A stretch of DNA of 64,000 bases, from positions 1 through 64,000 of the forward strand of contig DASPVV010000138.1 of NCBI GenBank assembly GCA_035622175.1, given 5' to 3'. This DNA is from JAFAGX01 sp035622175 (GTDB lineage Bacteria; Acidobacteriota; Terriglobia; Terriglobales; Acidobacteriaceae). Below are positions 35,186 through 44,487 of this stretch, piece after piece. The notes below the pieces were generated by a model. It was not told where the DNA came from. It ran no database searches and worked only from the letters and a program-made list of their open reading frames with translations. The position numbers were made by a program, and so were the translations under genes. How positions within the stretch are numbered: position 1 is the first letter of the stretch; each line of letters starts with the position of its first letter.

Positions 35186-35338
35186 AACTTGCATTTTCAT
35201 CGCTGCCCGCGTTAGGCTCCTCGGTGCATGCGGATTCGGGTGATGGGGATGACACGAGTCTGCGGGATCAGCTCTCGGTCTGGAACCTGCCCGCAGCCAA
35301 TCGCCTGCAAACTTGGAATTTGCTGATCAAGCACCGAG

Positions 35339-36439
35339 ATGGAAGATATTCGAGCCCATGGCTCTAAGCCCTCGCTCCGCTTTCGCGTTTTGCCTCTCGT
35401 TCTAAGCCTAAGCCTGCCCCTATGGCTGGCAGCCTGCACGAGGAAAACTCCCTCCCTCAACCTGCTGGTCTGGGAGGGCTATGCGGATCCCTCTTTCGTC
35501 GCCGGCTTCGAGGCCGAAAACCACTGCAAGGTCTACGCTTCCTACATGGGATCGAGTGACGAACTGGTGGCCAAACTGCGAGGTGGAAGTCCAGGGAACT
35601 ACGATGTCATTTCTCCTTCGAGCGATGTTGCCACCTCGATTGCCTCCGCCGGACTGGCAACGCCCCTGGATCTCTCGAAACTGGCTGCCTATAGCCAGCT
35701 TTCGCCGCAACTCACGTCCCTGCCGCTGGTCCGGGTGAACGGCCAAGTCTTCGGCGCACCCTTCATGTGGGGGCCGAACCCTATGCTCTACGACACCACG
35801 GTGTTTCCTCAGCCGCCAGAGAGCTGGAGCGTATTCTGGGATCCGAAGTACAAGGGCAAGATTTCCGTCTGGGACGATCTTTCGACCGTCTACATGGCGG
35901 CGCAGGTTCTCGGCTTCGACAAGCCGGACGCCAGCCAACTTTACAATCTCAGTGATGAACAACTGGCGGCGGTGAAGAAAAAGCTGCTCGCGCTCAAGCC
36001 CAACGTCCGCAAGATGTGGTCGACGGGCGGAGAGTTGACCAATCTGTTTGAGAACCACGAAATTGTTGCGTCCATGGGCTGGCCGCTGATGACCAACCAG
36101 CTGCGCAAAGTGAATTTCCCCGTCGGGGAGACCATACCCCAGGAAAACACCACCGGCTGGATCGATCACCTGATGATCACGGCGGGCAGCGAAAACAAGG
36201 ATTTGGCGTACAAGTTTGTGGAATTCATGCTTGAGGCGGAAACTCAGAAAAAGGTCACCGATGTTACCGGCTACACGCCGGCGAACCCCCAAGCCGCGCG
36301 CTTCATGACACCGGATGAGGTGAAAAACCTGCATTTGGATGACGTGGACAACTATCAGAAGCGGCTTTACTTCTGGCAAAACGTGCCCCGGCGGGCGAAG
36401 TACAACGAGATCTGGAATGAAGTGAAGGCGGCTCAGTAG
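35339..36439 (+). CDS. potD: Polyamine ABC transporter substrate-binding lipoprotein
   Basis: The 366-residue protein has a lipoprotein signal with LAAC and Cys33. The mature protein is of the PotD/PotF type: LLVWEGYADPSFVAGFE, GSPGNYDVISPS, ENTTGWIDHLMITAGS. Polyamine binders recognise spermidine or putrescine by acidic and aromatic residues, which are present but not diagnostic for one ligand. It is the first gene of a potDABC-like operon, 44 bases before the ATPase gene. No strong ribosome site is seen at ATG 35339. An imperfect CTGCGGG/CCCGCAG repeat (35260-35296) lies in the leader. Confidence 0.88.
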   Translation: MEDIRAHGSKPSLRFRVLPLVLSLSLPLWLAACTRKTPSLNLLVWEGYADPSFVAGFEAENHCKVYASYMGSSDELVAKLRGGSPGNYDVISPSSDVATSIASAGLATPLDLSKLAAYSQLSPQLTSLPLVRVNGQVFGAPFMWGPNPMLYDTTVFPQPPESWSVFWDPKYKGKISVWDDLSTVYMAAQVLGFDKPDASQLYNLSDEQLAAVKKKLLALKPNVRKMWSTGGELTNLFENHEIVASMGWPLMTNQLRKVNFPVGETIPQENTTGWIDHLMITAGSENKDLAYKFVEFMLEAETQKKVTDVTGYTPANPQAARFMTPDEVKNLHLDDVDNYQKRLYFWQNVPRRAKYNEIWNEVKAAQ

Positions 36440-36483
36440 CGCGGCCGTCGGCGAAGGCGGCCCGGGGTGGGAATGGCCATCAG

Positions 36484-37605
36484 GTGAGCGGCGCTCGAAT
36501 CATGCATACGATTGCACAAACCGACCCCGTGGCCTCTGTCCAACCCGCCGACCGACCCGCGCTGCTCTCGGTTCGCAACCTTGCCAAATCCTTTGCCACG
36601 AATCCCGTGCTGCGGGACATCTCTCTCGAGGTTGCGCCCGGCGAGTTCCTGACCATCCTCGGGGAAAGCGGCTCGGGAAAGACTACCTTGCTGCGAATTC
36701 TCGCCGGCTTCGAACGTGCCGATTCCGGAGAAATCTGGATGGAAGGCGAGCGACTCGACCCTCTCCCTCCCTATCGCCGGCGCGTCAATACCGTCTTTCA
36801 GCACTATGCCTTGTTCCCGCATTTGACGGTGGCGGAAAACGTGGGTTACGGATTGCGGGTAGCCAAGCTGCCGCGCCCCGAGATTGCCGGGCGGGTGGAG
36901 CAAGCTCTGGCCATGGTTAAGATGGCGGCGTACGCCAAGGCCAAACCGGCGAAGATTAGCGGTGGACAACAGCAACGCGTCGCCTTGGCCCGCGCCCTGG
37001 TCAATCATCCGCGGTTGCTGCTTCTCGACGAACCGCTTTCCGCCTTGGACGCCAGCCTACGCCGCCAGGTTCAGGTTGAACTGAAGTCGCTGCAGCGGGA
37101 AGTGAACATCGCCTTCGTCTTTGTTACCCACGACCAGGATGAAGCCATGGTCATGTCGGACCGCATCGCCCTGCTGCGCATGGGCCACCTCGAACAGATC
37201 GCCTCCCCCCGCGAGATCTACACTCATCCGGCCACGGCCTACGCAGCCCAGTTTATCGGCCATACCAATCTCCTCGGCGGCGAGGTTCGCCATGGCATTG
37301 CGCGTTGCCATTTGCTCGCCTGGTCGGTGGCGTTGCCCGATGGTCCTCGACTGTTCTCCCTGCGTCCGGAGAACATCCGTTTCGTTCAACCGGGAGATCC
37401 GCCCGGCCTCAGTACCGTCCGCACCCGCGGGACGATCTGCCACCAGGCTTTTCACGGCGCGACCGCACTCCTCCAGATGGATTGCGGAGACGGACTTATC
37501 CTGGCGGTGAGAGCGGCGGCGCGGGAAACCTGGGCCGGGGAGATGGAAGTGGAATTCGCGGCCTCGGATGCCGTGCCCATCCCCGAATCGGACGAAAAGA
37601 TCTGA
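36484..37605 (+). CDS. potA: Polyamine ABC transporter ATPase
   Basis: The 373-residue ATPase has Walker A GESGSGKTT (60-68), the signature KISGGQQQRVALARAL, Walker B LLLLDEPLSALD, a D-loop and H-loop (FVTHDQDEA), and a C-terminal TOBE domain typical of PotA/MalK-type subunits. It energises the PotB-PotC channel. The start used is a GTG, with an in-frame ATG six codons later (MHTIAQ) as alternative. Its TGA stop overlaps the ATG of the next gene (TGATG), so translation is coupled. Confidence 0.92.
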   Translation: MSGARIMHTIAQTDPVASVQPADRPALLSVRNLAKSFATNPVLRDISLEVAPGEFLTILGESGSGKTTLLRILAGFERADSGEIWMEGERLDPLPPYRRRVNTVFQHYALFPHLTVAENVGYGLRVAKLPRPEIAGRVEQALAMVKMAAYAKAKPAKISGGQQQRVALARALVNHPRLLLLDEPLSALDASLRRQVQVELKSLQREVNIAFVFVTHDQDEAMVMSDRIALLRMGHLEQIASPREIYTHPATAYAAQFIGHTNLLGGEVRHGIARCHLLAWSVALPDGPRLFSLRPENIRFVQPGDPPGLSTVRTRGTICHQAFHGATALLQMDCGDGLILAVRAAARETWAGEMEVEFAASDAVPIPESDEKI

Positions 37606-38453
37606 TGTTTTCCCGCGCCTACCGTGCCGCCGTTACCCTGCCACCGCTCGCGTGGGTGGCGATATTTCTGCTGCTTCCGTACGCTTTGCTTTTCTGTTAC
37701 AGCTTTTGGTCGGTCTCGCCGGCTCAGACCATCGTTCCTTCCTGGAACCTCGACAATTACCGAGAACTGTTGCGCGTCGACGTCTATGGACAGACGCTCT
37801 TTCGTTCCATGTGGATCGCCGCCCGCGTCATGCTGTTCTCTTTGCTCCTCGCCTACCCGCTGGCGTACTACTTATCCTTTCAGGCAAGCCGCCGCAAGGA
37901 TCTTCTCTACCAGCTGGTCATCATTCCCTTGTGGGTCAGCTACCTGGTTCGCGCCTACGCCTGGAAGACGATTCTGGGCAGCGACGGCGTGCTGAATACC
38001 CTGTTCGAATACCTTCACTTGACCCGACATCCGCTCGAGTTCCTGCTGTACAGCCCGTTCGCGGTGGTTCTGACGCTCACCCACATCTACACCCCATTTG
38101 CATTCTTGCCCATCTACGCCTCCCTCGAGCACATTCCCCGGAATCTGGTGGAAGCCTCGCAGGATCTCGGCGCTACTCCGCGCCAAACCTTCTGGCGCGT
38201 GATTTTACCCCTTTCCATTCCCGGCGTGGTTGCGGGAGCAACCTTTGCTTTTGTACTCAGCCTGGGCGATTTCCTGGCTCCGCTTCTCCTGGGCGGCCCG
38301 AGCGGCATCATGATTTCGAATATCGTCGTCAGCTTGTTCGGGGCTTCCTATAACTGGCCCTTGGGCGCCGCCATCTCCCTAGGCATGCTGCTGCTCGTGC
38401 TGGGATTGCTGTTTCTGTCGGAGAGCTTGGAACGGAGGTGGAGCTTCCGATGA
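37605..38453 (+). CDS. potB: Polyamine ABC transporter permease PotB-like
   Basis: The 282-residue inner-membrane permease has six predicted helices. The EAA loop EASQDLGATPRQTFWRVILP contacts PotA. The start is the ATG overlapping the potA stop; the open frame runs farther upstream inside potA and is a shadow there. The last bases overlap the start of the second permease by four bases (ATGA). Together with the next gene it forms the transmembrane pathway for spermidine, putrescine or a related amine. Confidence 0.92.
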   Translation: MFSRAYRAAVTLPPLAWVAIFLLLPYALLFCYSFWSVSPAQTIVPSWNLDNYRELLRVDVYGQTLFRSMWIAARVMLFSLLLAYPLAYYLSFQASRRKDLLYQLVIIPLWVSYLVRAYAWKTILGSDGVLNTLFEYLHLTRHPLEFLLYSPFAVVLTLTHIYTPFAFLPIYASLEHIPRNLVEASQDLGATPRQTFWRVILPLSIPGVVAGATFAFVLSLGDFLAPLLLGGPSGIMISNIVVSLFGASYNWPLGAAISLGMLLLVLGLLFLSESLERRWSFR

Positions 38454-39283
38454 AGGGCACGGATCGACGATCGAGCTGGCTGAGGGGACATGCCGTCCTG
38501 GTTTTCGCATTTCTCTATCTGCCGATCGCCACCCTGATCGTTTATTCCTTCAACGGAAGCGGCGTGGGCGGCTTTCCCCCGCGAAATCTCACGCTCGCGT
38601 GGTATCGCATTTTGCTGGAGGACGATGCCATCTGGACATCGGTCTTCAACAGCCTGTTGGTGGCGGGCGCGGCAGTTGTACTCTCGCTTGGTTTTGGCAT
38701 TCCGGCCGCGCTCGCGCTCGACCGGGCCAACTTTCCGGGGAAGGCGCTATTCCGCCGACTTGTGCTTTTGCCCTTGATTGTGCCGGGGATTATCACCGGA
38801 CTCTCGCTTCTCATGCTGTTTCGCGAGGCCGATATGAAGCTCAGCCTGGTCACCATCATCCTCGGTCACGGGACAGCCCTCATCTCCGTGGCCACGACCG
38901 AGGTGTTTGCCGGACTCCAGAAACTCGATCGCGCCCAGGAGGAGGCTTCGCTTGATCTCGGGGCAAATTACTGGCAAACGTTCTGGCGAATCACCATGCC
39001 AAATCTGCGCTTGTCCACGATCGGCGCGGCCCTTTTAATCTTCACCCTGTCGCTCGATGAAATTGCGGTGAGCTTTTTCCTGATCGGACGGGACAATACC
39101 CTTCCTCTCGAGATTTGGGGGCGGCTACGCCGCGGCATCACTCCGGAAATCAACGCCATCTCGAGCGTCATTTTTGTCTTTTCGCTCGTCGCCATCGTGA
39201 GCTGGTATCGCTTGCGCACCCGAGCGGAAGGCAAGACAGAAGTGACGGCGGAAATCGTTCCCGCAGCATCCCAAACTGCCTGA
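38450..39283 (+). CDS. potC: Polyamine ABC transporter permease PotC-like
   Basis: The 277-residue permease has six predicted helices and the EAA loop EASLDLGANYWQTFWRITMP. The start ATG overlaps the potB stop and has GGAGGTGGAG just upstream. PotC-type features include the N-terminal FAFLYLPIATLIVYSFNGS. It is the last gene of the transporter operon and is followed after 73 bases by an independent promoter and secreted proteins. Confidence 0.92.
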   Translation: MKGTDRRSSWLRGHAVLVFAFLYLPIATLIVYSFNGSGVGGFPPRNLTLAWYRILLEDDAIWTSVFNSLLVAGAAVVLSLGFGIPAALALDRANFPGKALFRRLVLLPLIVPGIITGLSLLMLFREADMKLSLVTIILGHGTALISVATTEVFAGLQKLDRAQEEASLDLGANYWQTFWRITMPNLRLSTIGAALLIFTLSLDEIAVSFFLIGRDNTLPLEIWGRLRRGITPEINAISSVIFVFSLVAIVSWYRLRTRAEGKTEVTAEIVPAASQTA

Positions 39284-39287
39284 AGGG

Positions 39288-39316
39288 TTTACACGCGCCC
39301 TCGGTTCGGCCACAAT
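39288..39316 (+). promoter_or_regulatory. Promoter of the tandem secreted-protein operon
   Basis: TTTACA (39288-39293) and CACAAT (39311-39316) are spaced by 17 bases. The implied leader to ATG 39357 is about 34 bases. The gene has no clear ribosome-binding site. Confidence 0.55.
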
Positions 39317-39356
39317 AGTACGATCGAAGCCAGACTGTCTCGATCCTGGCCAACGT

Positions 39357-41000
39357 ATGCAGAAGCGGTACCTCGGAACCCTCTCCTTCGTATTGGCGCT
39401 TTCCCTTTGCTTGCGACCAGTCCAAAGGGCCTTAGCCCAAGCTCTCCCCCCTACCAATCCGGAAGCCCAGAGCGTTCACGGCACTGTGGTCAACAGCCTT
39501 ACCCATGAGGCGATCGGGCGCGCCCTCGTGTTCTCGCCGGACAAACGCTTTGCCACCCTGAGCGATGGCGAAGGCCACTTTGAATTCACCGTCCCGGCTG
39601 CGTCTTTTACCGAGACGCTGATGGCAAGAAAGCCGGGATTTCTGCCCAACTCTGGTCGCATCGCGAATCCGAGTGCGGAGAAAGAACTAACCATTTCGCT
39701 CACTCCTGAGGCCCTGATCACCGGGCGCGTGGTTCTGCCCTCGTCGGAAGATTCCGACAGAATCCGGGTGGAACTCTATCGACAACAGGTGCGGGAGGGG
39801 CAAGCTCACTGGGTGTCGGAAGCCATGGTCACGACTCGGTCCAAGGGAGAATTTCGTTTTGCCGAGCTCACCCCCGGAACTTACAAAATGCTCACCCGGG
39901 AGCTGCTCGATCGCGACCCGCTGACCTACGACCCACACGGGCAGTTGTACGGGTACCCGCCGGTTTACTTTCCGAACGCCGAAGATTTTCCCTCCGCCGA
40001 CGCGATTCAGTTAGCCGCCGGGCAAACCTACCAGGGAGATATCTCTCTCGTCAGGCGCCCGTACTACGCGGTCAAGGTCGGAGTGGTCAATGCCCCCCCC
40101 GGGGGAGTGAACGTGAGCGTCTCCTCGCAGGACAGAGGGCCGGGATACGAACTGGGCTATAACAGCCAGGAGCACGCGCTTGTGGGCATGCTGCCCAATG
40201 GAAACTACACTCTGAAGGTGGCGAGCTACGGACCGGATGCGGCGAGCGGATCCTTAAACATCGTGGTCAAGGGGGCTCCCCTGGAGGGACCGCAGCTGGT
40301 ATTGCTGCCCAATGGGTCCCTTACCGTAGCGGTCACGGAAGAGTCCACCGCGAGCGGCACGGTCGCTGCGGAGGGGTCGAATCTCGGCGGCCCAAGGTTC
40401 GGATCGCAAGCGCCGAGAAGCTACCTCAGTATCGGTCTAGAGTCGGCCGATGACTTTGCCACGGAGAGAGCTCCCTGGCTGCGGATGGTCCCCGGAGCGG
40501 ACAACTCCTCGCTGGTGTTCAAGAGTGTTCCGCCGGGGCGCTACTGGATGCGGATCAACTCGCTCCGGGGGTTCCCCGCACAGGTCACGAGTGGCGGTCT
40601 AGACTTGCAGCGCCAGCCGCTCGTGATGGGTGCAGGCGCCTCCAATGTTCGCATCGAGGTCACGATTCGGGATGACGGCGCGGAAGTCGAGGGCGTGGTG
40701 GAAGGCATGGCGAAAACTCCCGGCGACAGCGGAAGTTCGCCCGCACACATCTACCTGGTTCCGCTGCCCGATGGGGGTGGAGACTACCGTGAAGCGCGGG
40801 TCTCGGCGGAAGGGAAGTTCCATTTGCAGCAAGTCCCGCCCGGCCTGTATCAGGCGCTGGCCTTTGATCAACCCCAGCCCGAACTCGAATACCGGAACGC
40901 CGAGGCGATGCGCGCCTATGAGTCGAAGGGTCAAGTAGTCAAACTGTTGGCCGGCCAAAAGGAACAGCTGCGAGTGCAGGTGATTGCGACGAGCGAGTGA
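39357..41000 (+). CDS. Secreted protein with carboxypeptidase-regulatory-like domains
   Basis: The 547-residue protein has a signal peptide (about 1-27, ending ALAQ) and several CarboxypepD_reg/SpaA-like beta-sandwich repeats, seen as VHGTVVNSLTHEAIGRAL, GEFRFAELTPGTYKML and FHLQQVPPGLYQALAF. Such proteins are abundant in Acidobacteriota; they are extracytoplasmic and have no known catalytic activity. Its stop overlaps the start of a homologous second gene (TGATG), so the two form an operon and perhaps a complex. The function is unknown. Confidence 0.82.
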   Translation: MQKRYLGTLSFVLALSLCLRPVQRALAQALPPTNPEAQSVHGTVVNSLTHEAIGRALVFSPDKRFATLSDGEGHFEFTVPAASFTETLMARKPGFLPNSGRIANPSAEKELTISLTPEALITGRVVLPSSEDSDRIRVELYRQQVREGQAHWVSEAMVTTRSKGEFRFAELTPGTYKMLTRELLDRDPLTYDPHGQLYGYPPVYFPNAEDFPSADAIQLAAGQTYQGDISLVRRPYYAVKVGVVNAPPGGVNVSVSSQDRGPGYELGYNSQEHALVGMLPNGNYTLKVASYGPDAASGSLNIVVKGAPLEGPQLVLLPNGSLTVAVTEESTASGTVAAEGSNLGGPRFGSQAPRSYLSIGLESADDFATERAPWLRMVPGADNSSLVFKSVPPGRYWMRINSLRGFPAQVTSGGLDLQRQPLVMGAGASNVRIEVTIRDDGAEVEGVVEGMAKTPGDSGSSPAHIYLVPLPDGGGDYREARVSAEGKFHLQQVPPGLYQALAFDQPQPELEYRNAEAMRAYESKGQVVKLLAGQKEQLRVQVIATSE

Positions 41001-42682
41001 TGATCTTGACGGTTTGGGGTTGTCGATCCTCCGCAGTTTTGCTTCTCGGGTTGACGATGGTGTCAATCGCCGCCGGGCAACGTTCCCCCGCAACGGCCAG
41101 TCAGCCCGCGGCTAAGCTCCCGCGTATCGCTGGAACCGTAGTGAATGCCGTTACCGGGAACCCGCTGGCACGCGCCCGCGTCAGCCTGCAAGACGCGCGC
41201 AATCCGCAGAACCTCCGGTGGACGATCACCTCCGAGGATGGGCGCTTTGAATTCGCGCAGCTGGCCCCGGGTAAATATGCGATGCGAGGAGCTAAGCGGG
41301 GCTTCCTTGCCGCCGGCTACGAACAACACGAGCAGTTTTCAACTGCCATCGTAAGCGGCGTTGGTTTAGATACCGAGCATCTGGTGCTGCGCTTGGCGCC
41401 AGTCGCGGTCCTGTCTGGCAGAGTGCTGAATGAGGCCGGAGAGCCGGTACGGCATGCCACGGTTTCGCTGTACGTGGAAGATCGCTCCGCGGGCGTCGAC
41501 CGCATCCAGAGAGTCCGGGATGAGAGTACGGATGACCAGGGTTCGTACGAGTTCTGGCCGCTCGGTGCGGGCACCTATTTCCTGGCCGCCACCGCGAGTC
41601 CGTGGTACGCCTTGCAACTCTCCTCCTTCGGCCAACCCGATCGCGCCGAGCCATCCCCTACTTTTGACCCATCCCTCGATGCCGCCTACCCGGTGACGTA
41701 CTACAAAGACGCAAGCGAGCCGGACGAGGCTTCGCCGATACCGCTTCGCGGCGGTGACAATCTCGAGGCCGACTTTCATTTGAATCCGGTGCCAGCGCTG
41801 CATTTGCGCTTCCGTGTTTCTGATGTCGAGCTACATGGGTTCATCATGCCAAGACTGCTCAAGCCGTCGTTTGATGGGATACAGGACGTCCCCTTCCATG
41901 GTATGGGAACCGTTTCTCCCGGGATCTTTGAGATTGCCGGAGTACCAGCCGGTCGATACGTGGTGCAAATGTCGAGATCGCAGCCGCCCGGCCAGCCAAT
42001 CGAGACGGACGCGGTTGAGCTGGATCTGAACGCAGACGGGCAGGAACTCGACTCGTCGAGCGGCACGCCGGCCGGCAGCGTGCACGCCGCGGCGAAGCTC
42101 AAAGGCCAGGAACAACTTCCGCGGCAGCTCCGCATTCTGCTCCGTAACAGTCGGCGGCGGGTGGTGGACGAGCAGGAGATCAACGACACAGGAGAAGTCG
42201 AGTTCCGGAACCTTGCCCCGGGCAAATACGAATTGCTCGCCTGGGCTCCCGGGGAGGCTTATTCGGTATTGCGGATTTCCTTAGCGGGCGAGGAGATTGC
42301 GGGTGATGTTCTACCCGTGACTGCCGGCTCGTCTCTCGCCATTTCCATTCTGCTCGCAGGAAGCGCGATGCGCGTCGAAGGATTCGCCAAGCGAAAGGGC
42401 CAGCCTGTGCCCGGCGCGATGGTCGTTCTCGTACCCGAAACTCCGGCGTCCAATCGCGATCTTTTTCGCCGAGACCAGAGCGATCTGGATGGCAGTTTCA
42501 GCTTGCGCAATGTCATTCCCGGTTCCTACACCGTATGTGCCATTGCCGACGGCTGGGATCTGGATTGGGCAAAGCCCGCGGTGATCGCCTCTTATTGCAA
42601 ACATGGGCGCCCCGTGGTCGTCCCGGATCGCGCCGAGGGTTCGATCGAGCTCGAGAGCTTTGTCGAAGTTGAGTCAAGGTGA
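41000..42682 (+). CDS. Second secreted carboxypeptidase-regulatory-like protein
   Basis: The 560-residue protein has an N-terminal export signal (about 1-28) and beta-sandwich repeats: IAGTVVNAVTGNPLARARV, FEFAQLAPGKYAM, FRNLAPGKYELLAWAPGE and FSLRNVIPGSYTVCAIADG. It is homologous in plan to the upstream gene, whose TGA overlaps its ATG. A GTG one codon earlier is a possible start. The pair resembles transthyretin-like scaffolds. No enzymatic residues are evident. Confidence 0.8.
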   Translation: MILTVWGCRSSAVLLLGLTMVSIAAGQRSPATASQPAAKLPRIAGTVVNAVTGNPLARARVSLQDARNPQNLRWTITSEDGRFEFAQLAPGKYAMRGAKRGFLAAGYEQHEQFSTAIVSGVGLDTEHLVLRLAPVAVLSGRVLNEAGEPVRHATVSLYVEDRSAGVDRIQRVRDESTDDQGSYEFWPLGAGTYFLAATASPWYALQLSSFGQPDRAEPSPTFDPSLDAAYPVTYYKDASEPDEASPIPLRGGDNLEADFHLNPVPALHLRFRVSDVELHGFIMPRLLKPSFDGIQDVPFHGMGTVSPGIFEIAGVPAGRYVVQMSRSQPPGQPIETDAVELDLNADGQELDSSSGTPAGSVHAAAKLKGQEQLPRQLRILLRNSRRRVVDEQEINDTGEVEFRNLAPGKYELLAWAPGEAYSVLRISLAGEEIAGDVLPVTAGSSLAISILLAGSAMRVEGFAKRKGQPVPGAMVVLVPETPASNRDLFRRDQSDLDGSFSLRNVIPGSYTVCAIADGWDLDWAKPAVIASYCKHGRPVVVPDRAEGSIELESFVEVESR

Positions 42683-42764
42683 GCTACGGCAAGCGCAGGG
42701 AGCCATCGCTAAAGGCGTCTGGCAGGCCAAGCCACGGCGGGCGAGGCTGGAGGATGAGCCCGGG

Positions 42765-44444
42765 CTAGTGGGTCTTTTGGCCCTTGGAGCCGGTGTACAG
42801 CAACTCGACTACGGTGCAGTCGTCTCCCAAAGGCGCGCCGCTACAAAAGTTCGCGATGGCGGTGAAGATATCCTCCAAAGTGCCCTTTCTGGCGGCTGCC
42901 TCTAAGCGACTATCCTCGAAGAATTCGCCCTGCGGATCCTGCGCTTCGGTGACCCCGTCGGTGACGAGGATTAACCGGTCCCCGGGTTTCAGGTTAACTT
43001 GGGCGCCCTTATATTCGGCGCCGGGCAACAACCCGACCGGTAGATTGCTGTGCTCCGGCCGCTCCACCCGGTCGGCGGAAACGATCAGCGGCGGGATGTG
43101 GCCGCAGTTCACATACTCCAATTCGCCATCGCTGCGGATCCGAGCCAGGATCAGGGTCGCATACTTTTCTCCGATATGCTTGTGGGTAAAAAACGAGTTC
43201 ACCGCCGTTACAATCTCACTGAGCTGCATGCCCGCCGTAAGCTGAGAGTAGATCATGCCCTGTAACATCTGCGCCAAGAGGGCTGCGGAGACTCCCTTGC
43301 CGCTCACATCGGCCAGAACCACGGCCAGGCCTTCGCGGGTGTTGACCGCATCAAAAAAGTCTCCCCCGATTTCCTTGCAGGAAAGGTTCCTCCCGCCCAG
43401 TCGCGCGAAGGGAACTTCGGGGATCGTAACCGCCATCAGCCGCTGCTGAATCGAGGCGGCGATGGCAAGTTCCTGCTGATATCGCTTGGCCGCTTCCTCG
43501 GCCTGTACGAGGCGAGCATTCTCGATCAGGGAGGCGGCTTCGGTGGCTATGGCGTGCAGGATATCTTGACTGACGCTTGAAAGATCCCGGGAAGCAAAGC
43601 GCGAGTCCACGTAGAGCGCCCCCATGGCTTCGCCCGAAGCCGCCGTGGTGCCGTCCTTGGCGCCTCGCGTGGCCTGGACGATCGGTTTCCGAAGGGGGAC
43701 ACAAATGACCGTGCGCAGATCATAGGCGACGATGCTGTTGCGCCCCACCAGATCGGCAGAGCGGCTGGTATCGGTCAAGACAAATTCGGAGTTGGAGCGC
43801 AACGCGTCGTCGAGAATCGAGTGGGAGATGGTCGTGTCCTCGAGCACCGGCTCGCCCTTGGCGTTGCGCCCGGCGGCCAAACGCAGCTGCCCCTGTTCGT
43901 TCTTGAGGAACACATAACCACGCTCGGCTCGGGTCAGCTTGAGGGTTCCCTCGAGCAGAGTCATCAGAATCTCGTCGAGAACGCCGACCGTGTTCAGCTT
44001 GCGTGCCGCCTCGAGGAAGATCACCAGCTTCTCGAGATCCGTGGTCTCCTGGGAGAGCTGCATCCCGGAAATCTGGCTGAGAAACTCGCGCGCAGAGTTG
44101 GTCGTGGAGTGCTGCGGGTTGAAGATGACATAGGCGGCCTCACGTACCCCGAACTCCAACCGGTCATTGCGCTCGAGAACCCGGCGTTCGATCTTCTCCC
44201 CATTGACGAAAGTACCGTGCTTGCTGCCCTGATCGAGCACCGAAAATTGACCGTTCTCGGACACGATCACGGCGTGGTCGCGCGAGACGCGAGGATCGGC
44301 AATCACCAAGTCTTTATCCACTTTCCGGCCCACGCTGAAGGGGCTGTGATCGAGATTGATGACCCGCTGTTCATTGCCCTGCACGAAGACAAGGGTAGGG
44401 AAGACGCCGGACCCGGCTGCAGGAATTATGGTTGTGAGATCCAT
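42765..44444 (-). CDS. FHA-GAF-SpoIIE (PP2C-like) serine phosphatase
   Basis: The 559-residue soluble signalling protein has an N-terminal FHA domain with the phosphothreonine-binding set GR (39-40), Ser54, His57 and NG (81-82). A GAF domain lies at about 145-315. A C-terminal SpoIIE/RsbU phosphatase domain follows, with metal-binding Asp in ADVSGKGVSAALLAQML, LVTDGVTEAQ and GDDCTVVEL. Phosphatases of this class dephosphorylate STAS anti-sigma-factor antagonists. A STAS gene lies immediately upstream (43 bases), the likely substrate. The FHA domain implies input from a Ser/Thr protein kinase, none of which is encoded in the window. Confidence 0.93.
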   Translation of the reverse strand: MDLTTIIPAAGSGVFPTLVFVQGNEQRVINLDHSPFSVGRKVDKDLVIADPRVSRDHAVIVSENGQFSVLDQGSKHGTFVNGEKIERRVLERNDRLEFGVREAAYVIFNPQHSTTNSAREFLSQISGMQLSQETTDLEKLVIFLEAARKLNTVGVLDEILMTLLEGTLKLTRAERGYVFLKNEQGQLRLAAGRNAKGEPVLEDTTISHSILDDALRSNSEFVLTDTSRSADLVGRNSIVAYDLRTVICVPLRKPIVQATRGAKDGTTAASGEAMGALYVDSRFASRDLSSVSQDILHAIATEAASLIENARLVQAEEAAKRYQQELAIAASIQQRLMAVTIPEVPFARLGGRNLSCKEIGGDFFDAVNTREGLAVVLADVSGKGVSAALLAQMLQGMIYSQLTAGMQLSEIVTAVNSFFTHKHIGEKYATLILARIRSDGELEYVNCGHIPPLIVSADRVERPEHSNLPVGLLPGAEYKGAQVNLKPGDRLILVTDGVTEAQDPQGEFFEDSRLEAAARKGTLEDIFTAIANFCSGAPLGDDCTVVELLYTGSKGQKTH

Positions 44445-44487
44445 CGCGCCACTGTTTTCCGCCTACGCACTCGAAGGGCGGGCACCT

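Noticed and set aside
35420..36379. Leftward frame of 319 codons opposite potD
   Set aside because: Antisense shadow of an evident PotD lipoprotein gene.
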